Assembly (NCBI RefSeq): GCF_018476645.1
Contig: NZ_JAHCTB010000002.1
Location: 496,001 to 560,000 of the forward strand
DNA from: Aequorivita echinoideorum
GTDB lineage: Bacteria; Bacteroidota; Bacteroidia; Flavobacteriales; Flavobacteriaceae
Length of the DNA stretch: 64,000 nucleotides
Reading direction: 5' to 3'
Both the position numbers and the translations under genes were made by a program. The notes beneath the pieces were generated by a model that was given only the letters and a program-made list of their open reading frames with translations, searched no databases and was not told the origin of the DNA. This document shows positions 26,681 to 33,966 of the stretch, piece after piece; within the stretch, counting starts at the first letter, position 1, and each line of letters begins with the position of its first letter.

Positions 26681-27685
26681 ATGAAACGTAGAAAATTCAT
26701 CCAAAACGCTTCACTTTCCACTTTTGGAATTGCAATGGGAAGTTCGGTTTTTGCTTCGAAAAACAATAATTCTTTGTTCACTTCCGAAGAAAAAAAAGCT
26801 CAAAATTCAGCTGAGAATTTTCCGCTGGTAATCGCCACTTGGAACGTAAAAGAAAGCACCGCCGAAGCTTGGCGGGTTTTGCAGGATGGGAAATCGGCGC
26901 TAGATGCCGTGGAAAAAGGTTGCAATATTGAAGAGGCAAATGCCGAAGGGCAATCCGTTGGAATTGGCGGTTTGCCCGATCGCGATGGGAACGTAACCCT
27001 CGATGCCTGCATTATGGACAGCAACGGCAATTATGGCGCGGTGGTTTACCTTCAAAATTTTGTGCACCCCATTTCGGTTGCGCGGAAAGTGATGGAAAAA
27101 ACACCGCACGTTTTGTTGGCTGGAAAAGGCGCCGAGCAATTTGCAATTTCGGAAGGTTTTGAGAAAACGAATTTGCTTACCGAAGCTTCAAAAAAAGCGT
27201 GGGAAGAGTGGAAAAAAACTTCGCAATACAAACCCATCATCAATATTGAAAACCACGACACCATCGGGATGTTGGCAGTTGACAAAAATGGTGATATCTC
27301 GGGCGGCTGTACTACAAGCGGTTTGGCTTACAAAATGGCGGGACGCGTAGGCGATTCTCCCATAATTGGTTCGGGACTTTTTATAGACAATGAAATTGGT
27401 GGCGCAACCGCGACGGGTCTCGGCGAAGAAGTCTTGAAAACCGTGGGCAGTTTTTTGATTGTGGAATTGATGCGCCAAGGAAAAACACCTCAACAGGCTT
27501 GTGAGGAGGCAATAGGTAGAATTATAAAAAAGAATCCAAATTATAAAGATTTTCAAGTGGGCTACATTGCCGTTAACAAAAAGGGTGAGACGGGTTATTA
27601 TTCCATTCACGAAGGTTATTCCGTCACTAAATATCAAAACGGGAAAAACGAAAATATCCCATCTGATTTTTACAATAAAAAATAA
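26681..27685 (+). CDS. N4-(beta-N-acetylglucosaminyl)-L-asparaginase (glycosylasparaginase)
   Basis: 334 residues, Ntn-hydrolase. The N-terminus MKRRKFIQNASLSTFGIAMG carries a twin-arginine motif (RRKFI) and a hydrophobic stretch, so export by Tat is likely. Autoprocessing and catalysis centre on Thr194 in NHDTIGMLAVDKNG, with the substrate loop GRVGDSPIIGSGLF, as in the flavobacterial glycosylasparaginase. The enzyme splits the GlcNAc-Asn bond of N-linked glycans. Its place after two mannosidases and before a sugar permease fits complete dismantling of glycoprotein glycans. The isoaspartyl peptidase at 32936-33868 is a relative with a different role. Confidence 0.92.
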   Translation: MKRRKFIQNASLSTFGIAMGSSVFASKNNNSLFTSEEKKAQNSAENFPLVIATWNVKESTAEAWRVLQDGKSALDAVEKGCNIEEANAEGQSVGIGGLPDRDGNVTLDACIMDSNGNYGAVVYLQNFVHPISVARKVMEKTPHVLLAGKGAEQFAISEGFEKTNLLTEASKKAWEEWKKTSQYKPIINIENHDTIGMLAVDKNGDISGGCTTSGLAYKMAGRVGDSPIIGSGLFIDNEIGGATATGLGEEVLKTVGSFLIVELMRQGKTPQQACEEAIGRIIKKNPNYKDFQVGYIAVNKKGETGYYSIHEGYSVTKYQNGKNENIPSDFYNKK

Positions 27686-27725
27686 CCCCAACAGCATCCA
27701 TAGAATCCATAGCATCATTTAAAAT

Positions 27726-29036
27726 ATGACCGAAAAAAAATCCTTCCGCTCCGCATTTATCACCGTTACCGTTCTCTTTTTCCTTTGGGGATTTATTACC
27801 GTTTTGGTGGATAGTTTGATTCCGAGGCTAAAAGACGTTTTTGAGCTTAGTTACTTTCAAGCTGGGTTGGTTCAATTTGCCTTCTTTTTGGCGTATTTGG
27901 TCATTTCAATTCCGGCCGGCGCTTTGCTATCGCGAATTGGTTATCAAAAAGGAATAATTGTAGGGTTGGTTACCATGGCAATTGGCTGTTTGCTTTTTTA
28001 TCCAGCGGCTTCAGAGAGGGTTTTCGGAATATTTTTACTTGCTTATTTTACGCTCGCCGCGGGAATTACCGTTTTGCAAGTTGCGGCAAATCCCTACGTT
28101 TCGGTATTGGGAAGCGAGGACGGCGCTTCCAGCAGATTGAATCTTTCGCAGGCATTTAACTCATTGGGAACTGCTATTGCTCCATTGATCGGTGCTTCAT
28201 TTTTGTTGAGTGATACTATTATGACTTCGGAAGAAATTTCAACTTTAAATGATTTCGAAAAAAATTCCTATTACATTTCCGAAGCATCCGCCGTGCAGAT
28301 TCCTTTTCTGTACATTGCAGGTTTCATAGGGCTTTTGGCAATTTTATTTCTATTTATAAAACTTCCGAAGATTTTGGAGAAAAATCCTGTGGGCGGTTAC
28401 GGAAAGCTTTTGAAAAACAAAATCGTGCTGCTCGGCGCATTGGGTATTTTCGTTTATGTGGGTGCGGAAGTTGCCATTGGCAGCTATTTGGTGAATTATT
28501 TTTTAAGCATGAATCTTTCTGAAATAATCCAACAAAACGATACAATGAAGTACATTTCCGAACGACTTTTAAATACCGATTTAAATTCAATTGACAGTAA
28601 AGCAATTGTCGGAACTTTCGTTGTTTTTTATTGGAGCGGTGCCATGGTGGGAAGATTTATTGGCGCGTATTTAACCAAGATAATGAACCCTACAAAAGTG
28701 CTGGCCATTTTTGCAGGCTTGGCGGTGTTGATGTTGCTTATTTCCATGCATAGCTACGGTTTGGTTTCTATGTGGTCCATCCTTTTGGTCGGATTTTTCA
28801 ACTCAATCATGTTTCCAACAATTTTTGCTTTGACCATTGATGGTTTGGGCGATTTAAAACCGCAAGCCTCAGGATTGCTTTGTATGGCGATCGTGGGCGG
28901 TGCAGTAATTCCGCCAGCGTATGGTTTTTTAACCGATACTATCGGATTTAAATTTGCTTTATTCTTAATTATTGCCTGCTACGCGTACATTCTCTTATTT
29001 GGCATTTTAAAAAGAAAATCAGCGGTTTCCATTTGA
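27726..29036 (+). CDS. MFS sugar permease (FucP/NagP family)
   Basis: 436 residues, about 12 hydrophobic spans. FFLWGFITVLVDSLIPRLKDVFELSYFQAGL near the N-terminus and QVAANPYVSVLGSEDGASSRLNLSQAFNSLGT are characteristic of the fucose/N-acetylglucosamine permease family. Such proton symporters bring monosaccharides across the inner membrane. The operon context suggests mannose or GlcNAc released by the upstream enzymes. It starts 40 bases after the glycosylasparaginase stop and is followed by a strong hairpin (29154-29185), so it is probably the last gene of the operon. Confidence 0.9.
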   Translation: MTEKKSFRSAFITVTVLFFLWGFITVLVDSLIPRLKDVFELSYFQAGLVQFAFFLAYLVISIPAGALLSRIGYQKGIIVGLVTMAIGCLLFYPAASERVFGIFLLAYFTLAAGITVLQVAANPYVSVLGSEDGASSRLNLSQAFNSLGTAIAPLIGASFLLSDTIMTSEEISTLNDFEKNSYYISEASAVQIPFLYIAGFIGLLAILFLFIKLPKILEKNPVGGYGKLLKNKIVLLGALGIFVYVGAEVAIGSYLVNYFLSMNLSEIIQQNDTMKYISERLLNTDLNSIDSKAIVGTFVVFYWSGAMVGRFIGAYLTKIMNPTKVLAIFAGLAVLMLLISMHSYGLVSMWSILLVGFFNSIMFPTIFALTIDGLGDLKPQASGLLCMAIVGGAVIPPAYGFLTDTIGFKFALFLIIACYAYILLFGILKRKSAVSI

Positions 29037-29153
29037 AAAATAACTTCGGAAAAAGCATTGCTTTAAGTTAACATTTGCGTAAAATCGAAGCTCTAAAAAC
29101 ATCCTATTTTTGGTGCGGTAATTAGAATTGAGAGATTTTAGATTAGCCATGGA

Positions 29154-29185
29154 AAAAGGCCGCTTTTGAGGGGAAGCGGCCTTTT
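29154..29185. terminator. Bidirectional terminator between sugar permease and cphA
   Basis: Perfect 12-base arms AAAAGGCCGCTT and AAGCGGCCTTTT around an eight-base loop, between convergent genes. The T-run on each strand suits termination in both directions. Confidence 0.85.
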
Positions 29186-29231
29186 GTTGCAAAATAAACT
29201 AAAGGTTTTTTGAAGCCTTTCGGGATAAGAA

Positions 29232-31868
29232 TTAATGCGAAAAGGTCAATTGGCCATTGCTTTCCTGCTCTTTAAATTTCATAACAAGTTCAAGCGCATC
29301 TGGAATCACATCACTACAACAGATAATTAATGAACCTTTTTTGGCATTCTTCACGGCATGTGTAATTGCTTCTTTTTCTGAAGGGATTATGGTCGTTTTT
29401 TTGTTTGGCTGCTTCGATTTTATTCCGTCGTTCAGCATTTTTATTAAATCTTCCTCCGATTTTCCACGAAGATTTTTATCCTGTCTGATGATAATTTCAT
29501 CAAACATTTCGGCGGCGATGCTTCCCAATTCGTTGGTGTCTTCTTCCCTTCTATCGCCTACTCCGGCAATAATTCCCACTTTTACGGTCGCTTCCATGGA
29601 ATCTGTAAAATTCTTTAGAGCCAGCATTCCTGCAGGATTGTGGGCATAGTCTAGCAATATGCTAAAATTTTCAAATTGAAAAAGATTAAGCCTTCCTGGA
29701 GTTTGCGTGGCCGACGGAATAAAAGTTTCCAAAGCCACTTTCATATCTTCAATGCCAATTCCGCGGACGTTGGCGGCAATTACTGCGGGAAGAATATTCT
29801 GAATCATAAATGTTGCCTTCCCGCCGTATGTCAACGGAATATTTTCAGCTTTCATTATGCGCATTTTCCATGTTCCGCGGCAAAGTGTAACATATCCATT
29901 TTCATAAATTGCCGTGATTCCACCTAATTTTTGAAGCGCTTTTATCCTTGGATTTTCTTCATCCATTGAAAATAAGGCCAAGTTACAGTTTATGTTTCGG
30001 CGCATTTCATAAACCAAATCATCATCTGCGTTTAAAATAGCGTACCCATCGGGCAAAACGGTTTCTGGAATTACACCTTTTACTTTAGCCAACTGATCCA
30101 TAGTATGAATTCCCTTTAATCCCAAATGGTCTGAAGCAACGTTTGTCACAATTCCCACATCACATTTTTTGAATCCCAATCCCGCACGCAATAATCCGCC
30201 GCGCGCGCATTCCAAAACCGCAAAGTTTACGGTGGGGTCTTTCAATACAAATTCTGCACTGGCTGGACCCGTGCAATCACCTTTCATTAAAAGTCTATTT
30301 TGAATATAAACGCCATCGCTCGTAGTGTAGCCCACGCGATGACCTTTCATTTTTGCCATATGTGCTATGAGGCGTGTTGTGGTGGTCTTTCCGTTTGTTC
30401 CGGTTACGGCAATAATGGGAATTCTGCCCGTATCGCCTTGTTTCGGAAATAATTTATCCACTACGGGAGCGGCAACATTTCTGGGAAGTCCGGAAGTAGG
30501 TGCCAAATGCATTCTGAAACCTGGGCCTGCGTTTACTTCTAAAACTGCCCCGCCGGTTTCGTTTAATGGCTGACTAATATCTGTAGTCATAATATCAATT
30601 CCGCAGATATCAAGATCAATTATTTTTGAAATCCGTTCAGCCATGGAAACATTTGAGGGATGTACGATATCTGTAACATCTTCTGCCGTTCCGCCCGTAC
30701 TTAGGTTTGCGGTGTCTTTCAAAATTACGCGCTCACCTTCTTTTGGTACAGATTCTTCCGTATATCCTTTTCCTGAAAGTATGGTCTTTGTAAGATCGTT
30801 AATGGTTATTTGTGTGAGCACATTTTCGTGCCCATAACCGCGGCGCGGGTCTTTGTTTACTTCATCTACCAATTGTTTTATGGTAGATTTTCCATCGCCT
30901 ATTACGTGCGCGGGGCTTCTTTTTGCAGCTGCTACTAAAACGTTATTTATTACCAACAACCGATAATCCTCACCAGTTATATATTTTTCAATAATTACCT
31001 TTTGGGAAACATTTTTCGCGGCGTGAAATGCCACTAGCGCATCTTCGTAATTTTTGATATTTACGGTAATTCCACGCCCGTGGTTACCGCCCACAGGCTT
31101 TACTACCAACGGAAAACCAACGTAGCGGCAAGCTTCTTCCAGACTGCTTTCCCGACCGATGATGTCACCTCGGGGAACTTCAACTTCGGCTTGTTCCAAG
31201 AGGAATTTCGTGTCTTCCTTATCGCAGGCAATTTCAACTCCAATGCTGCTGGTTTCAGAGGTAACCGTTGCCTGGATTCGCTTTTGGTTGGCACCGTAAC
31301 CCAATTGGCAAAGCGAATACTTATTTAAACGAATCCACGGAATTCCGCGCGCTTCGGCTTCTTCAACAATGGAACCCGTGCTTGGTCCAAGACGTTCTTC
31401 TTCGCGAAGCTCCCGCATTTTTTGAATATCATTTTCAAGATTATAATTTTCTCCAGAAATTAAAGCTTTGCAAATTTCAACCGAAGCTTTTGCGGCATAA
31501 CGTCCCACATTTTCTTCCAAATATGAAAAAACAACATTGTACACGCCCGGTTCTCCATAACCACGGGTTCTACCGAAGCCTGTATCCATTCCCGCAAGCG
31601 TTTGTATTTCTAAGGCTATATGCTCAATTACGTGGCCCATCCACGTTCCTTCCTCCACTCTTTGGAAAAATCCACCCGGCTCGCCCACGGAGCAACGGTG
31701 TTCGTACATACTTGGGAACATCATTTTGAGCCTGTCCAAAAAGCCATCAATTTTATTTGATGGACGATCTTCCATTTCCTCCAGGTCTAGCACCATTACT
31801 ATTAATTTATGACGACGAATGGACCAGTAATTTGGCCCGCGCATAGCGTTGATTTCCCGTATTCTCAT
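29232..31868 (-). CDS. cphA: Cyanophycin synthetase
   Basis: 878 residues in the three-domain order of CphA1: an N-terminal domain (1-160), an ATP-grasp domain (about 200-480; PVGGNHGRGITVNIKN, EVNAGPGFRMHL) and a Mur-ligase domain (about 490-878; VTGTNGKTTTTRL P-loop, LDYAHNPAG). The enzyme polymerises Asp and Arg into cyanophycin, a nitrogen reserve. cphB diverges from the 108-base spacer, and an isoaspartyl peptidase lies beyond it. A long spaced-out homologue without storage function is conceivable, but the three neighbours together make the call firm. Confidence 0.93.
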   Translation of the reverse strand: MRIREINAMRGPNYWSIRRHKLIVMVLDLEEMEDRPSNKIDGFLDRLKMMFPSMYEHRCSVGEPGGFFQRVEEGTWMGHVIEHIALEIQTLAGMDTGFGRTRGYGEPGVYNVVFSYLEENVGRYAAKASVEICKALISGENYNLENDIQKMRELREEERLGPSTGSIVEEAEARGIPWIRLNKYSLCQLGYGANQKRIQATVTSETSSIGVEIACDKEDTKFLLEQAEVEVPRGDIIGRESSLEEACRYVGFPLVVKPVGGNHGRGITVNIKNYEDALVAFHAAKNVSQKVIIEKYITGEDYRLLVINNVLVAAAKRSPAHVIGDGKSTIKQLVDEVNKDPRRGYGHENVLTQITINDLTKTILSGKGYTEESVPKEGERVILKDTANLSTGGTAEDVTDIVHPSNVSMAERISKIIDLDICGIDIMTTDISQPLNETGGAVLEVNAGPGFRMHLAPTSGLPRNVAAPVVDKLFPKQGDTGRIPIIAVTGTNGKTTTTRLIAHMAKMKGHRVGYTTSDGVYIQNRLLMKGDCTGPASAEFVLKDPTVNFAVLECARGGLLRAGLGFKKCDVGIVTNVASDHLGLKGIHTMDQLAKVKGVIPETVLPDGYAILNADDDLVYEMRRNINCNLALFSMDEENPRIKALQKLGGITAIYENGYVTLCRGTWKMRIMKAENIPLTYGGKATFMIQNILPAVIAANVRGIGIEDMKVALETFIPSATQTPGRLNLFQFENFSILLDYAHNPAGMLALKNFTDSMEATVKVGIIAGVGDRREEDTNELGSIAAEMFDEIIIRQDKNLRGKSEEDLIKMLNDGIKSKQPNKKTTIIPSEKEAITHAVKNAKKGSLIICCSDVIPDALELVMKFKEQESNGQLTFSH

Positions 31869-31976
31869 AGCTTGATTGATTTGTTAGTGTTGATACTTAT
31901 TTGTATCGAATTAGATAAATATATAATTAATTTTCATAACAATTAGCGTATTTTTGCCAGCAAATCAAATAAATTC

Positions 31977-32849
31977 ATGAGCGTAAAAGGAACACTGATC
32001 CCCATAGGTGGTAACGAAGACAAAGGAATTGAAAAGAGTGAAATTTATACATTAGAATATATTACGGACGGCATACTCTCACGAGTTGTTCGCGAAAGCG
32101 GTGGAAAAGAGGCGTTTATAGTTGTAGTGCCCACCGCATCCAGTATTCCCGAAGAAGTAAGCCAAAACTACATCGACGCCTTTAAAAAACTTGGCTGTGA
32201 AAATGTTCACGTTATGGACATCCGTGAGCGATCCCAATCTGAAGATCCCAAGAATATTTCATTAATGAAAAAAGCAGACTGCGTTATGTTTTCCGGTGGC
32301 GACCAGTCTAAAATTGTTCAATATATTGGCGGAACGGAGCTTCACAAAATTATTGTCGATCGTTATAAAAATGAGGATTTTGTAATCGCGGGAACCAGTG
32401 CGGGCGCTATGTGCATGAGCAAGGAAATGATTACTGGCGGAAGCGGAAAAGAAGCATTTATAAAAGGCGCGGTAGGCATGGGTGAAGGGATGAATTTTAT
32501 ACCAAACCTCATTATCGATTCCCATTTTATACGTCGAGGACGCTTTGGAAGGCTTGCCGAGGCAGTTGCTCGTTTTCCGAAAATGATAGGCATCGGTCTA
32601 GCTGAAGATACCGGTTTGGTTATAAAAAACTGCAATATGGCCGAGGTTATCGGCTCTGGAATGGTTATTCTTTTTGACCCAAGAAAATTGAAACACAATA
32701 ATCAAAAAGTTGTGGCAGAAGGTTCTCCAATGTCCTTAACAAATTTAAAGACGCACATTCTTGCAAATGGTGATAGAATTGATATTAAAAAGAAGAAAAT
32801 CAAAATCTCTCCAGTACACATTGAAATGACCGATGCGGATGCTTTTTGA
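31977..32849 (+). CDS. cphB: Cyanophycinase
   Basis: 290 residues, S51-family serine exopeptidase. The nucleophile Ser141 sits in AGTSAGAMCMS; FSGGDQSKI near 105 and HFIRRGRFGRLAEAV near 183 are the conserved substrate pocket. No signal peptide was found, so it acts on cytoplasmic granules. It cleaves cyanophycin to beta-Asp-Arg dipeptides. The stop codon lies inside the first unit of a seven-base tandem repeat. The TATTTTTG at 31949-31956 is a possible -7 element for this gene. Confidence 0.93.
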   Translation: MSVKGTLIPIGGNEDKGIEKSEIYTLEYITDGILSRVVRESGGKEAFIVVVPTASSIPEEVSQNYIDAFKKLGCENVHVMDIRERSQSEDPKNISLMKKADCVMFSGGDQSKIVQYIGGTELHKIIVDRYKNEDFVIAGTSAGAMCMSKEMITGGSGKEAFIKGAVGMGEGMNFIPNLIIDSHFIRRGRFGRLAEAVARFPKMIGIGLAEDTGLVIKNCNMAEVIGSGMVILFDPRKLKHNNQKVVAEGSPMSLTNLKTHILANGDRIDIKKKKIKISPVHIEMTDADAF

Positions 32850-32894
32850 TTGTTGATTGTTGATTGTTGATTGTTGATTGTTGATTGTTGATTG
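32846..32894. repeat. Seven-copy tandem repeat of TTGATTG
   Basis: Seven perfect head-to-tail copies of the heptamer TTGATTG (49 bases) start within the last codons of cphB and fill the space towards the convergent isoaspartyl peptidase gene. The copy number is likely variable by slippage. Confidence 0.9.
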
Positions 32895-32935
32895 AAAATA
32901 TAATATTCTCTACAGAATCTAAATAATTTACAGCA

Positions 32936-33868
32936 TCAGTTTTTATAAATTCCTATTTCTTTTTCCCCTTCTGATGTTTTGAAGCCTCGGTACATTCCTT
33001 CGGTATTAAACGTCATGGCAATATTTCCCTTCGCATCAACAGCGATTAATCCACCATCGCCGCCAATTTCCAAAACTCTTTTATTTATTACTTCGGAAGC
33101 GGCATCTGCTAATGCCATTCCTTTGTATTCCATTAAACAGGAAACATCATAAGCTACTACGCCACGGATAAAATATTCGCCACTTCCCGTACAACTTACC
33201 GCACATGTTTTATTGTTGGCATAATTTCCGGCGCCAATCATAGGACTGTCGCCGATACGTCCCCATTTTTTATTGGTCATTCCACCCGTTGATGTTGCCG
33301 CGGCAATATTTCCATTTTGGTCACACGCCACAGCGCCAACTGTTCCAAATTTTCCTTCCTTTTTCATGGAATGGTCCAATTCAAATTTGTCGCTGTCCTT
33401 TATATTTTGCCATTGTTGATAACGATGTTCGTCATAAAAATATTCCGGTTTTTCCAACGTATAATCCAAACTTTTCGCAAAACGCATAGCTCCCTCGCCC
33501 GCCAAAAAAACATGATCGCTTTTATCCATAACGTCACGCGCAAGCGAAATTGGATTTTTTATTCCAGTAATTAATGACACCGCGCCTGCTTTCAAATTGC
33601 TTCCGTCCATGATGGCAGCGTCCATTTCGTGTGTGCCTTCATTTGTAAAAACACTTCCCCTTCCTGCATTGAAAAGTGGGGAATTTTCCAAATGGTTTAC
33701 CGAGGTTTCCACAGCATCCAATGCGCTTCCGCCGTTTTCCAAAACAGCGTAGCCTTTTTCCAATGCTTCGTTTAAAGCCGCTTTGTATTGCTCTTCTTTT
33801 TCGGGCGTCATCAACCCCTTCAACAGCGTGCCTGCACCTCCATGTATTACTAGTGAATATTTTTTCAT
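32936..33868 (-). CDS. Isoaspartyl peptidase / L-asparaginase (Ntn-hydrolase)
   Basis: 310 residues without signal peptide. The N-terminus LVIHGGAGTL, NAGRGSVFTNEGTHEMDAAIMDG and GKFGTVGAVACDQNG (catalytic Thr176) with GRIGDSPMIGAG give the complete plant-type asparaginase pattern. Such enzymes split beta-aspartyl dipeptides. Next to cyanophycinase it would hydrolyse the beta-Asp-Arg product to free amino acids, completing the cyanophycin cycle. It is convergent with cphB and divergent from polA. Confidence 0.92.
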   Translation of the reverse strand: MKKYSLVIHGGAGTLLKGLMTPEKEEQYKAALNEALEKGYAVLENGGSALDAVETSVNHLENSPLFNAGRGSVFTNEGTHEMDAAIMDGSNLKAGAVSLITGIKNPISLARDVMDKSDHVFLAGEGAMRFAKSLDYTLEKPEYFYDEHRYQQWQNIKDSDKFELDHSMKKEGKFGTVGAVACDQNGNIAAATSTGGMTNKKWGRIGDSPMIGAGNYANNKTCAVSCTGSGEYFIRGVVAYDVSCLMEYKGMALADAASEVINKRVLEIGGDGGLIAVDAKGNIAMTFNTEGMYRGFKTSEGEKEIGIYKN

Positions 33869-33966
33869 TCAGAATAATTTTAATGGCGAAAAGTACGAAT
33901 TGCAATTCAATTAATTTCGCCCCACGGCAGAAGTTTTGTAGTTTTGAAATTCGTCAAAATAAAACT

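Noticed and set aside
27188-27718. 176-residue minus-strand open frame
   Set aside because: Antisense to the glycosylasparaginase; low-complexity hydrophobic and Phe-rich, no motif.
32846-32894. CRISPR-like array
   Set aside because: Units are seven bases without spacers, a simple tandem repeat.
33676-33966. N-terminal extension of the polA reading frame
   Set aside because: It is antisense to the isoaspartyl peptidase gene and has no polymerase similarity; ATG 33967 gives the normal MSTQKRLFLLDAYALIFRG start.
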